A stretch of 64,000 nt of DNA from a virus. The position numbers and the translations under genes were made by a program. The stretch lies in the IMG/VR virus record IMGVR_UViG_3300044613_003770, positions 1-64,000 of that record. The stretch is one strand, 5' to 3'. Within the stretch, counting starts at the first letter, position 1, and each line of letters opens with the position of its first letter. Shown piece by piece: positions 1-6,855 of this stretch. The notes under the pieces were generated by a model. The model was not told the DNA's origin. It saw only the letters and a list, made by a program, of their open reading frames with translations, and ran no database searches.

Positions 1-156
1 GGTATTACTGCAAATACCTCACCAATTACAGCAAACGCTGGTATTACTGCAAATACCTCACCAATTACAGCAAACGCTGGTATTACTGCAAATACCTCAC
101 CAATTACAGCAAACGCTGGTATTACTGCAAATACCTCACCAATTACAGCAAACGCT
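1..156 (+). repeat. Four perfect 39-bp tandem repeats in a fibre gene
   Basis: Four identical head-to-tail 39-bp units, each encoding 13 residues (GITANTSPITANA), followed by a diverging fifth unit. They are in frame with the fibre CDS, and the array may continue beyond the left edge. Perfect identity at silent positions implies recent expansion or continuous homogenisation. Unit gain or loss keeps the frame, so length variation is tolerated. Confidence 0.95.
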
Positions 157-789
157 GGTATTACTGTAACTGCAGGTGCATCATCTTTTAATGCAAGGCC
201 AAAAGTAAATGGAACAAATGTAGCATTAATTACGGACATTAGTGACGATTCTCAACCTCATATAGAAAGTATTTATATTAATGATTTAGGTTTGCAAGAC
301 GATAAATTCGATTTGTTTGTGGAAGGCGCTAAAATAGGTGATTTCGGTAGTGGTTCTGATTCTGGAGGAAGAGATTGGGAAATTAAATATTCAACAGCGA
401 AACGTGGATATTTAATGAGATTTAGAAACGCCGATACTAGCACATGGAGTTATGCTTTGTCTACAGCGCCAACAGAAAGAAAAAGGACGCTATACTTAAA
501 AACAAATAATGATGGCGGCGGCTCGGCAACTTTAAGATTTAAGACAACAACACAAATAACAATAAATATTGTATCTGGTGACACTGCATTTGCAGTTAGT
601 ATATACCCAGTTAATAATAATTTATTTGTTGATGGTGTATTAACAGATATAACAACATCAGCAAATTATTTTTCAAAATTTCTAACTTTTGATGTGGATG
701 TTGATTTAGAATCTGGCACAGCATTGCAAATAGCTCAACGAGTTATAAAATTTACAGATATAGCTTCAAACGCAGCTGATTGGGTGTAA
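1..789 (+). CDS. Tail fibre or other virion protein, C-terminal part (partial)
   Basis: Open from the left edge, so the start is missing; 262 residues are visible and the stop is TAA at 787-789. The N-terminal visible part is a low-complexity 13-residue repeat shaft, then a segment with 'NGTNVALITDI', wording common just before the distal domain of phage fibres. The remaining ~165 residues look like a compact beta-rich tip ending in DWV. It precedes the endolysin and its stop overlaps that gene's late-type promoter motif. Assignment as a fibre is inference from repeat architecture, composition and position. Confidence 0.7.
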   Translation, partial: GITANTSPITANAGITANTSPITANAGITANTSPITANAGITANTSPITANAGITVTAGASSFNARPKVNGTNVALITDISDDSQPHIESIYINDLGLQDDKFDLFVEGAKIGDFGSGSDSGGRDWEIKYSTAKRGYLMRFRNADTSTWSYALSTAPTERKRTLYLKTNNDGGGSATLRFKTTTQITINIVSGDTAFAVSIYPVNNNLFVDGVLTDITTSANYFSKFLTFDVDVDLESGTALQIAQRVIKFTDIASNAADWV

Positions 790-792
790 ATA
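784..792 (+). promoter_or_regulatory. Late-type motif GTGTAAATA before the endolysin
   Basis: GTGTAAATA ends 5 nt upstream of the ATG at 798 and includes the fibre stop codon. There is no -35 box. The same motif at nearly the same spacing precedes several other virion or lysis genes (50910, 51783, 57504, 63722), which argues for a late promoter -10 element and a very short leader. Confidence 0.55.
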
Positions 793-797
793 CTTAT

Positions 798-1427
798 ATG
801 AAGTTCCAAGGAAAAGAAGAATTAGTAAAAAAAGCTCAAAAATCTTTAGGTTTAAAGGTAGATGGACAGGATGGAGTTATGACATGGAATGCAATTTTAA
901 ATAAATTAGGTGTCGTTTCACAAAGTGAAACCGAAACAAAAAAAGGAACTCTTGCCGAAAAACTTGTTGCTTTAGCAAGAAAAGAAGTTGGCGTTGAAGA
1001 AATCAATGGAACTAATTGTGGTCCTAGAGTTAATGAATACAAATCTGCTACTTGGTTAGATTCAACAAAATCATGGCCATGGTGTGCCGCTTTTATTTGC
1101 TGGTTATTTAGAGAAGCTATGAAAGATGGTAAATATAGTTTCAAAAGACCCCAAACAGCAGGTGCATATGATTTTGAAAACTGGTGCAGAGAGCAAGATA
1201 CAAACGTTCTTTTAAAGAAACCTCATGGTGGAGACATTAAAGCGGGAGATATTGTTATCTTTACTTTTTCTCATATTGGTTTAGCAATTAGCGGACCAGA
1301 TGAGTCTGGTTATGTTACAACTATTGAAGGAAATACTGATGGTGCTGGATCTCGTGAAGGTGGCGCAGTTTTAATTAAGAAACGTAAACTTTCTTCGATT
1401 AGAAGTAGAATTCGTGTTTTAGTTTAG
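798..1427 (+). CDS. Endolysin: peptidoglycan-binding domain plus CHAP amidase/peptidase
   Basis: 209 residues from the ATG at 798; an in-frame TTG at 780 lies inside the upstream gene and is less likely. Residues ~5-38 resemble a PG_binding_1 repeat ('VDGQDGVMTWNAI'). Residues ~60-205 are a CHAP/NlpC-P60-type hydrolase: catalytic Cys near residue 95 in 'WPWCAAF' and His near 159 in 'FSHIGLAI', the latter preceded by 'KAGDIVIF'. Cleaves cell-wall peptidoglycan at lysis. There is no signal peptide, so export would need a holin; two small membrane ORFs follow closely. Confidence 0.88.
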   Translation: MKFQGKEELVKKAQKSLGLKVDGQDGVMTWNAILNKLGVVSQSETETKKGTLAEKLVALARKEVGVEEINGTNCGPRVNEYKSATWLDSTKSWPWCAAFICWLFREAMKDGKYSFKRPQTAGAYDFENWCREQDTNVLLKKPHGGDIKAGDIVIFTFSHIGLAISGPDESGYVTTIEGNTDGAGSREGGAVLIKKRKLSSIRSRIRVLV

Positions 1428-1435
1428 TGTAAACT
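1427..1435 (+). promoter_or_regulatory. Late-type motif GTGTAAACT
   Basis: Starts on the last base of the endolysin stop and ends 6 nt before the ATG at 1442. It fits the GTGTAAAnT-N5/6-ATG pattern seen before other late genes. Confidence 0.4.
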
Positions 1436-1441
1436 AAAATT

Positions 1442-1594
1442 ATGATTGAATTAATTCTAGCGCTAATAATAGGGTATTTTATTGGTTTTTTTCATCGTAG
1501 AGGTATAGAAGCTAGAAGGCGAGAGAAAATAAAAGATCTTTTAAACGAATTAAAAGCCAGGGCTAGAAAAAATAGATCTGAAAAAAACATTTGA
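1442..1594 (+). CDS. Small membrane protein in the lysis block
   Basis: 50 residues: MIELILALIIGYFIGFF forms one N-terminal membrane span, followed by a very basic tail (HRRGIEARRREK...). One span with a charged cytoplasmic tail directly after an endolysin fits a small holin or an inner-membrane spanin, but no family is recognisable. Its stop overlaps the -35 box of the next gene's promoter. Confidence 0.65.
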   Translation: MIELILALIIGYFIGFFHRRGIEARRREKIKDLLNELKARARKNRSEKNI

Positions 1595-1618
1595 CAGAGG
1601 TTGTATTTGTGTTATCAT
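1591..1618 (+). promoter_or_regulatory. Sigma70-like promoter, leaderless
   Basis: TTGACA (1591-1596), 16-nt spacer, TATCAT (1613-1618), then 6 nt to the ATG at 1625. The predicted transcription start falls on or next to the start codon. Confidence 0.7.
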
Positions 1619-1624
1619 CAATTG

Positions 1625-1993
1625 ATGAACGCAAAAACCTTGATTTTCACATTCATGTTGATTTGCGGCAATTTATTCGCAAGTAATACTGTCGCAAGGG
1701 TCACTTATTATTGGGGATGCACAAACACCTCAACTGGAAATAGACCAGTTTCTGGGAAAACAATTGCGGTTGATCCAAAAATTATTCCTTATGGATCAAA
1801 GGTTATTATCCCACAAATGGGAAAAACTTTTATAGCTCATGACACAGGAAGCGCAGTTAAATCTCGTTTAGCTTCAAGAAAGCATGGGCGAAATAATATT
1901 GTTGTTGACATCTTTTGTTATTCGGAAGCTCAAGCTCGACAGTATATTAAAAAATATCCAATGTTCATGCCAATTAAAATCATTAAAAAATGA
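1625..1993 (+). CDS. Secreted 3D-domain (double-psi beta-barrel) protein
   Basis: 122 residues from ATG 1625, chosen over an in-frame TTG at 1601 because the latter lies inside the promoter. Residues 1-19 are a signal peptide (MNAKTLIFTFMLICGNLFAS). The rest is a 3D domain, named for its three Asp: 'GKTIAVDPKIIPYGSKVIIP', 'IAHDTGSAV' and 'VVDIFC'. This fold occurs in MltA/RlpA/YabE-type cell-wall enzymes, so a periplasmic lytic transglycosylase-like role in lysis is likely. It sits between two small membrane ORFs and overlaps the next by 4 nt (ATGA). Confidence 0.8.
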   Translation: MNAKTLIFTFMLICGNLFASNTVARVTYYWGCTNTSTGNRPVSGKTIAVDPKIIPYGSKVIIPQMGKTFIAHDTGSAVKSRLASRKHGRNNIVVDIFCYSEAQARQYIKKYPMFMPIKIIKK

Positions 1994-2142
1994 ACTTTGA
2001 AGATATAGTAGTTTTTTTAGCTTTTATTCTTTACTTAATTGTGGGGATAAGCTACCTTATTAAAGGAGAATACGCTTGGTCACTTGTGTGGATGAGTTAT
2101 TCAGTAGCAAATTTAGGATTAATTTTAGCAGCAAATAAATAA
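1990..2142 (+). CDS. Small two-span membrane protein, holin candidate
   Basis: 50 residues, ATG overlapping the previous stop (ATGA). Spans at ~5-23 (IVVFLAFILYLIVGISYL) and ~31-47 (WSLVWMSYSVANLGLILAA). Size, two spans and position after two cell-wall hydrolases suit a holin or antiholin; no family match is claimed. Confidence 0.65.
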   Translation: MNFEDIVVFLAFILYLIVGISYLIKGEYAWSLVWMSYSVANLGLILAANK

Positions 2143-2143
2143 A

Positions 2144-2860
2144 ATGGGAATGTTCGATTATGTAAGAGTAGGAACAACTCTACCAGAGTTGCCAGATGCG
2201 GTTATCTCTCGTTGGGGAGATAAGGTGAGCGATATCGCCTTTCAAACGAAAGACACACCAAACCAAGCAATGTCAACCTATAGGATCGATGGTGCTGGTC
2301 AATTGTGGATTGAAAAAACAGAAGGTCATTGGGAAGAAGGGCAATCTACACCAGATGACGCAAGTATTGGCGCTAAATTAGCGGCAATGGGTAAGTTTGT
2401 CGTTGATCAAAGGTGGTATGAAACAGAAGATTTCAGTGGGGCTATTTGCTTTTATGAAAGCTACAGTCATCCAGAGTATTATGAAATTGATGGCGCTCAT
2501 ATTAATGATGATTGGATGCGTTTTGAGTATGGTTGGATTGAATATCGTGCGCTCTTTAAAAATGGAAAGTTAATTTGTGATATTGAACTTATTGAGCTTA
2601 AAGAACCCAAGAAGCTTTCTAATGAAGAACTGCAAGAACGTAAATCCGAAAATAAAAAAAGAAGAGAAGAAACAGAAATCTCATTAAAGGAAAATCGTAA
2701 AAAATATCCTACTGCAGAGCAAAAACTTATTGATAATGTTGATAGAGAGTGTAAGCTCGCTGAAACAATTATGGATGAGAATGATATCGATCATGCTTTA
2801 AGTAATATTAGAATTTTGATTAAAGAATATAGACAAAAACACGATAGATGGTATGAATAA
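2144..2860 (+). CDS. Conserved phage protein of the MGMFDY family
   Basis: 238 residues. The N-terminus MGMFDYVRVGTTLP, a 'FQTKD' motif and a Trp-rich middle define a hypothetical family found in many phages; function unknown. Residues ~165-235 are highly charged and helical (coiled coil likely). First of six overlapping or abutting genes leading to thyX and HNH (2144-5011), probably one transcript. Confidence 0.7.
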   Translation: MGMFDYVRVGTTLPELPDAVISRWGDKVSDIAFQTKDTPNQAMSTYRIDGAGQLWIEKTEGHWEEGQSTPDDASIGAKLAAMGKFVVDQRWYETEDFSGAICFYESYSHPEYYEIDGAHINDDWMRFEYGWIEYRALFKNGKLICDIELIELKEPKKLSNEELQERKSENKKRREETEISLKENRKKYPTAEQKLIDNVDRECKLAETIMDENDIDHALSNIRILIKEYRQKHDRWYE

Positions 2861-3056
2861 ATTAAATCAACAACAGCAAGAAAAGCTTGAAATCGCAAGA
2901 CAATCAATCATCAAACTTCAAAAAGAAGAAACTATAATTTACGATAATCTTACAGAAGAAATTGGTGAGGATAATGATTGGATTTTTGATTATGTCTTCA
3001 ATTGTGCTGAAGAAAGCGAATACACAAACACGGTTAGAAATCAAATTTTCGAATAA
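2853..3056 (+). CDS. Small acidic helical protein, unknown
   Basis: 67 residues, overlapping the previous gene by 8 nt and abutting the next. Gln/Glu-rich N-terminal helix, acidic C-terminus. No recognisable family. Confidence 0.6.
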   Translation: MNKLNQQQQEKLEIARQSIIKLQKEETIIYDNLTEEIGEDNDWIFDYVFNCAEESEYTNTVRNQIFE

Positions 3057-3581
3057 ATGTTTTACAGAAATAAATACGATCAAACTGGCGAATCTTCTCA
3101 AATGGGGGAATCTGCCGAACTACAATTCAAAAAAATAGCTGAAAAAATTGGTAATCAAGTGACAGACGCGACTTTTAGAGAACAGATTAGCCATATTGAT
3201 TTTCACATTATCGATAAAAAAGGTGAAAAATATACAGTCGATGTAAAGTCAAGAAAAAAAGTCAAAAGAAAAGATAATAATGTTGATGATGAAGTCATTT
3301 GGATTGAATTTAAAAATGTTCAAGGAAAAAAAGGATGGCTTTATGGAATGGCAAATTTTATTGCCTTTGAAAGAGAAGACTCTTTTTTAATGGTCAGTCG
3401 TCCTGCATTAGCAGAATTATGTGAAAAAATTGTTGATCTTGAAAAAATTAATGATAATATCAAATATCCTCTTTATACAGGATACCAAAGATACGGTAGA
3501 AAAGATCTTCTTTCCTTAATTAAGATAGAAGATATTACAAATAATTTAAGTCACACATTTTTTAAAAAGAATGAAGATTAA
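3057..3581 (+). CDS. PD-(D/E)XK nuclease-like protein
   Basis: 174 residues. Motifs in order: conserved Glu in 'GESAELQFKKIAEKIG' (~17-33), 'HIDFHIID' (~47-54) and 'YTVDVKSRKKVKR' (~59-71), giving the E...D...DxK constellation of PD-(D/E)XK nucleases; then 'WIEFKNVQGKKGWLYG'. This family occurs in large phages as a restriction-endonuclease-like protein. Role (host DNA degradation, recombination or modification) is unknown. Confidence 0.65.
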   Translation: MFYRNKYDQTGESSQMGESAELQFKKIAEKIGNQVTDATFREQISHIDFHIIDKKGEKYTVDVKSRKKVKRKDNNVDDEVIWIEFKNVQGKKGWLYGMANFIAFEREDSFLMVSRPALAELCEKIVDLEKINDNIKYPLYTGYQRYGRKDLLSLIKIEDITNNLSHTFFKKNED

Positions 3582-3795
3582 CGGTGAGTTAGAAATAAAA
3601 TTATCTGATAAATCTAAAAAAGAAGTTTTTTACACTTTAATGTGGGAGAAATTTGGGTTCCATAAAGATTATTTTATTGAAGGCGCTAGTGTTTATGAAA
3701 TGAGATCGAATGGGGTTGGACAAGAACCTTACTTTCTCAAAAAAGCTAGTCCGTTGCAAATGTGTATTTTTGAAATATTTAAACAATTAAAATGA
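3571..3795 (+). CDS. Small unknown protein upstream of thyX
   Basis: 74 residues, overlapping both neighbours (11 nt and 4 nt), which supports real translation in the thyX operon. No recognised domain. Confidence 0.6.
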   Translation: MKINGELEIKLSDKSKKEVFYTLMWEKFGFHKDYFIEGASVYEMRSNGVGQEPYFLKKASPLQMCIFEIFKQLK

Positions 3796-4442
3796 TTAAG
3801 GTAGAGTTTATTGATAAAATGGGATCGGATATTTCTGTGGTTAATGCCGCAAGAGTTTCTTTCAATAAGAATTCTGATTATAATGAAGACGGAAGTTTCA
3901 AAGAAGGTGATGAAAAACTTATTGCTTTTTTAGCAAGAGAAAATCATTGGACTCCATTTGGTCACGCTTCACTTTCTTTTCATATTAAAGCGCCAATCTT
4001 TGTTGCTAGACAACTAGTAAAACATACTGTTGGTTTAGTATGGAATGAAGTTAGTCGCCGCTATGTAGACTCTGAACCAGAAATCTATTATCCAGATAAT
4101 TGGCGCAAAAAGAATGAAGATAAAAAACAAGGATCTCATGAAGATCAATTTGTAGATGTGTCTTTTGGAGATGACTGTAGTATTTATGCTAGTTGTCAAA
4201 TTGCAGTAGCAACTTATAAAAGCCTTCTCGCTTCTGGCGTTTGCGCTGAACAAGCTAGAATGGTTTTACCACAATCTACTATGACAGAATGGTATTGGTC
4301 TGGTTCTCTTCACGCCTTCGCTCGCGTTTGTAATCTACGTTGTAAAAAGGATACTCAAAAAGAAACTAGAGATGTCGCAAATCAAATTGATGAAATCGCT
4401 AAAGAACATTTTCCTGTTAGTTGGAAATATTTGAGACAATGA
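3792..4442 (+). CDS. thyX: FAD-dependent thymidylate synthase ThyX
   Basis: 216 residues, normal length for ThyX. Makes dTMP from dUMP with methylene-tetrahydrofolate, FAD and NADPH. Seen: 'AARVSF' near residue 19; 'HWTPFGHASLSFHIKAPIFVARQL'-type core; the ThyX motif as 'KHTVGLVWNEVSRRY' (variant of RHRxxSxNxxSRRY, with K-T for R-R at the first positions); and 'SGVCAEQARMVLPQS', the distal dUMP/FAD-binding helix. Overlaps neighbours by 4 nt each side. Supplies dTTP for phage replication. Confidence 0.95.
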   Translation: MIKVEFIDKMGSDISVVNAARVSFNKNSDYNEDGSFKEGDEKLIAFLARENHWTPFGHASLSFHIKAPIFVARQLVKHTVGLVWNEVSRRYVDSEPEIYYPDNWRKKNEDKKQGSHEDQFVDVSFGDDCSIYASCQIAVATYKSLLASGVCAEQARMVLPQSTMTEWYWSGSLHAFARVCNLRCKKDTQKETRDVANQIDEIAKEHFPVSWKYLRQ

Positions 4443-5011
4443 ATATTGTAACATCGCAATGTAAAACAACACTTTTGCTTAATAATGCTTGGCAACCAAT
4501 CAATGCTATTACAGCAAGAGCCGCATTCTCACATTTGTTGAAGGGTCATATTACTGCGCTCGATAAAAATAATAATGTCTTTCATTCTTTAGATAGATGG
4601 AATAAAGATGCTGAGTTTTATGAAGATCAACCTGTATTGAGAAGTGCTAAAGGTGTTTGGCCTATTCCAACTGTTATCATCGTAACGAGTAAATTTTTTC
4701 GTCGCCCAAGGAAAAAGAAATTGACCACCTTGGAGATGGCAAAGATTTATAACTTTACTTGCCAGTATTGTTTAAATAAATTTAAAATCGCTGATTTAAC
4801 AATTGATCACATCAACCCCAAAAGTAAAGGGGGGACTGATGATCATGAAAATAGAACGTTGGCATGTAAACCTTGCAACACAAGAAAGGCTAGTAAGTTT
4901 CCATTTTTTAATGTTAAAAATGAACCAGTTGCTGCGCCAGAAATTCCCGCTTTAATGTTGAACACAAGTAAGGTAAGAGAAGAGTGGGAATATTTTTTGG
5001 GTTCTGTGTAA
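4439..5011 (+). CDS. HNH endonuclease (HNH_5 type)
   Basis: 190 residues from ATG 4439 (ATGA overlap with thyX). The N-terminal half has the 'LLLNNAWQPINAI' module typical of cyanobacterial and phage HNH_5 proteins. The HNH core at ~112-150 has 'CQYCLNKF', 'LTIDHINPKSKGGTDDHEN' and 'CKPCNTRKA' (two CxxC plus DH...N). Possible roles: packaging-associated nicking, homing or host DNA cleavage. Its stop overlaps a GTGTAAATC sequence. Confidence 0.88.
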   Translation: MNIVTSQCKTTLLLNNAWQPINAITARAAFSHLLKGHITALDKNNNVFHSLDRWNKDAEFYEDQPVLRSAKGVWPIPTVIIVTSKFFRRPRKKKLTTLEMAKIYNFTCQYCLNKFKIADLTIDHINPKSKGGTDDHENRTLACKPCNTRKASKFPFFNVKNEPVAAPEIPALMLNTSKVREEWEYFLGSV

Positions 5012-5018
5012 ATCTATG

Positions 5019-5046
5019 TTGACAAAAACACAAATTTGATTAAAAT
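5019..5046 (+). promoter_or_regulatory. Sigma70-like promoter for the RNA region
   Basis: TTGACA (5019-5024), 16-nt spacer, TAAAAT (5041-5046); start expected near 5053. No start codon or plausible ORF follows, so it should drive the structured RNA and tRNA genes downstream. Confidence 0.7.
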
Positions 5047-5052
5047 AAAAAT

Positions 5053-5262
5053 TGAGGGTAGTAAACACCAGAAGTTACTAAGGTCCGAAAGGGAGATTGG
5101 GTTGAGATAAACCTACTAATTAGAAAGTTTTATATACTTTGCCTTTAGAGGGGTTAAAGGGCTTCATGCCCTGTACTATAATGTAGATGACATGCAGGAC
5201 TGCGTATGCGGGTGCGTATGGGAATATATTATAGTCGCCTCTCTAACAGGCATCAATTTTCA
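5053..5262 (+). ncRNA. Structured non-coding RNA A (~210 nt)
   Basis: No ORF between the HNH gene and the first tRNA. Pairings visible: a long closing stem between GCCTTTAGAGGGG and CGCCTCTCTAACAGGC (about 12 bp) at 5141-5153 and 5236-5251; a GGGCttcatGCCC hairpin within it; CTATAAT/ATTATAG closing an inner domain; and 5' hairpins with loops CCGAAAGG and GGGTTgagatAAACC. It begins at a strong promoter and runs into tRNA-Met. It may be the 5' domain of a larger RNA continuing at 5516. Not a tmRNA (no tRNA-like end) and not a recognised family. Confidence 0.6.
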
Positions 5263-5265
5263 ATC

Positions 5266-5340
5266 GCGGGGCAGTCAGTAGTGGTGCTGAACTAGTCTCA
5301 TAAGCTAGGATTCGGTGTGAGTTCGACTCTCACCTCCGCA
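5266..5340 (+). tRNA. tRNA-Met or tRNA-Ile2 (anticodon CAT)
   Basis: Acceptor GCGGGGC with CCTCCGC (one mismatch at the inner pair), anticodon arm CTAGT-ctcataa-GCTAG, T arm GTGAG-TTCGACT-CTCAC. CCA not encoded. G1 pairing and no GGG/CCC anticodon stem argue against initiator tRNA. Could be elongator Met or lysidine-modified Ile. Confidence 0.85.
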
Positions 5341-5348
5341 ATTTTTAT

Positions 5349-5434
5349 GGGTAGATACCCAAGTGGCTAAAGGGGGCAGACTGTAAATCTGCTGATGTAT
5401 GTCTACGTTGGTTCGAATCCAACTCTGCCCACCA
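5349..5434 (+). tRNA. tRNA-Tyr (GTA)
   Basis: Acceptor GGGTAGA/TCTGCCC, anticodon arm GCAGA-ctGTAaa-TCTGC, long variable arm as expected for bacterial tRNA-Tyr, T arm GTTGG-TTCGAAT-CCAAC, encoded CCA. Confidence 0.95.
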
Positions 5435-5439
5435 TTTTC

Positions 5440-5514
5440 GCGGGATTCGTATATCGGCTAATATGTGAGTTTTCCAAACTTGAGAGATCAGTTCGACTCT
5501 GATATCCCGCACCA
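5440..5514 (+). tRNA. tRNA-Gly (TCC)
   Basis: Acceptor GCGGGAT/ATCCCGC, anticodon loop ttTCCaa, T loop TTCGACT, encoded CCA. Confidence 0.93.
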
Positions 5515-5515
5515 A

Positions 5516-6045
5516 TTTTTCCCTGCCATTGTAGGCGATGATCCTACAATGAGCATTGAGGCTAAGAGCGGGTTAGCAACCCGATGACGCTAAATGTAAT
5601 CCGACACAAATTAAAGTAGGCTTGGAGTCGCTACCAAGATGAAATAGTCACTGTGTTTCTTCAAATTGGTCAAAGCTCCGCTTGGCTAATTAATCGGTAG
5701 TGGGGAAAATACTTTGCGAGAGGGATCATACGGAGATCGCTAGGCCCATAGTCTAGAGTGGAGGTTAAATTCCTTCCCCTCGTGATTCGTATTCATACGC
5801 GATAAAGTATGACGTTGCTAGGAGCGGTTCCCTAGATAGTCACAGCCCTTGACGAGTCGTAGGCCGAAATGCTATGGGCAAATCATTTTCTATGTTTTTT
5901 CTATTGTGGTCTTTATCGCCCGAAGTATGTTGGGAAAGCAGATTGGAAATCTCCGACGAGCCTCTACTAGCAGAAAAGTGACAGAAGGATAAACAAGTGG
6001 TGTCTTTAAGACCAAAGCTTCTTCAGCAATAGAAAGTATTTTTAA
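5516..6045 (+). ncRNA. Large ornate non-coding RNA B (~530 nt) between tRNA genes
   Basis: 530 nt with no plausible ORF, flanked by tRNA-Gly and tRNA-Asn. Dense pairing: a perfect 9-bp hairpin CATTGTAGG/CCTACAATG (5527-5535/5543-5551); CGGGTT/AACCCG (5569-5574/5578-5583); CTTGG/CCAAG near 5623; CTAGGgagc/CCTAG near 5818; a long-range 8-bp GCCCATAG/CTATGGGC (5744-5751/5872-5879); and a 3' domain closed by GGTCTT/AAGACC (5908-5913/6008-6013) with inner TTATC/GATAA (5913-5917/5988-5992). Size, complexity and tRNA adjacency in a phage match the style of GOLLD and ROOL RNAs, but the family cannot be confirmed by eye. Confidence 0.7.
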
Positions 6046-6046
6046 C

Positions 6047-6122
6047 TCCAAAGTAGCTCAGTGGAACGAGCGGGAAGCTGTTAACTTCTAGGTCGTTGGT
6101 TCGATCCCAACCTTTGGAGCCA
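6047..6122 (+). tRNA. tRNA-Asn (GTT)
   Basis: Acceptor TCCAAAG/CTTTGGA, anticodon loop ctGTTaa, T loop TTCGATC, encoded CCA. Follows RNA B by one nucleotide. Confidence 0.95.
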
Positions 6123-6128
6123 TTTTTA

Positions 6129-6203
6129 GCCGATTTAGCACAGTGGTAGTGCAACTCATTTGTAATGAGTAGGTCGTTGGTTCGAATCCGACAATCGGCT
6201 CCA
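6129..6203 (+). tRNA. tRNA-Thr (TGT)
   Basis: Acceptor GCCGATT/AATCGGC, anticodon arm ACTCA-ttTGTaa-TGAGT, T loop TTCGAAT, encoded CCA. Confidence 0.95.
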
Positions 6204-6209
6204 TTTTTT

Positions 6210-6286
6210 CGGGATGTAACTCAGCTTGGTAGAGTGCTGCGTTTGGGACGCAGATGTCGCATGTTCGAATCGTGTCATCCCGACCA
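6210..6286 (+). tRNA. tRNA-Pro (TGG)
   Basis: Acceptor CGGGATG/CATCCCG, anticodon arm CTGCG-ttTGGga-CGCAG, encoded CCA. Confidence 0.95.
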
Positions 6287-6290
6287 TTAG

Positions 6291-6362
6291 GGGGGTATAG
6301 CTCAGTGGTAGAGCGTTAGCTTTGCAAGCTAAATGTCTGGGGTTCGAATCCCCATGTCTCCA
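6291..6362 (+). tRNA. tRNA-Ala (TGC)
   Basis: Acceptor GGGGGTA/TGTCTCC with G-U pairs, anticodon arm TTAGC-ttTGCaa-GCTAA, T arm GGGG-TTCGAAT-CCCC. CCA not fully encoded. Confidence 0.93.
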
Positions 6363-6389
6363 CAATTTTTATTAATTAAATATATTAAC

Positions 6390-6462
6390 GGGGAGTTAGC
6401 ACAGCGGTAGTTGCGTCTGCTTTACACGCAGAATGTCGGGGGTTCGAATCCCTCACTCCCTA
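6390..6462 (+). tRNA. tRNA-Val (TAC)
   Basis: Acceptor GGGGAGT/ACTCCCT, anticodon loop ttTACac, T loop TTCGAAT. CCA not encoded. Its last 3 nt overlap the stop codon of the convergent minus-strand gene at 6460. Confidence 0.92.
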
Positions 6463-6825
6463 TTTTATATCAATATTTATATTATATGAACCAGCATCTA
6501 TAATACTAATTTGACGTTTAATTACAGTACCGTTTAAATTTTCATCTATAGGAAGATCCGTGGTAATATTAACGTTATTAGCTAAAAATGATATAATATC
6601 AACTCCACATCGTTCATATGAATTTAAATTAAAAGTATAGTTATATGTACCAGATGAAGTCAAATCTATACAATCTATACCGTTATCATCTATTAAAAAT
6701 TCTTGCCCTTCTGGAAGAGAATATGGTTCTTTAAAAACATTAACTCTTGGTATAGATCTATCTCCGCTAGGCTGTTGGCCTATAAGAATATCATTTATTG
6801 TTAAATTTAAATATACGGTTTTCAT
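6460..6825 (-). CDS. Probable virion protein, unknown
   Basis: 121 residues, Asn/Ile-rich and beta-like, no recognised domain. It is convergent with the tRNA genes and lies downstream of the 443-residue virion-type gene in the same direction, so probably co-expressed late. The stop overlaps tRNA-Val by 3 nt. Confidence 0.65.
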   Translation of the reverse strand: MKTVYLNLTINDILIGQQPSGDRSIPRVNVFKEPYSLPEGQEFLIDDNGIDCIDLTSSGTYNYTFNLNSYERCGVDIISFLANNVNITTDLPIDENLNGTVIKRQISIIDAGSYNINIDIK

Positions 6826-6855
6826 TGTTATATATTATATTTTAATAAAGTAAAA

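Noticed and set aside
5053-6045. tmRNA, RNase P RNA or group I intron
   Set aside because: No tRNA-like 3' end with tag frame, no RNase P core sequences that I can recognise, and no split gene around it that would be an intron host.
6156-6365. Minus-strand 69-residue ORF across tRNA genes
   Set aside because: Antisense to three tRNAs; the 'SNPRHLACKANALPLSYTP'-type sequence is the well-known spurious translation of tRNA genes. Similar antisense frames at 8227-8451 and 11568-11771 were dropped too.
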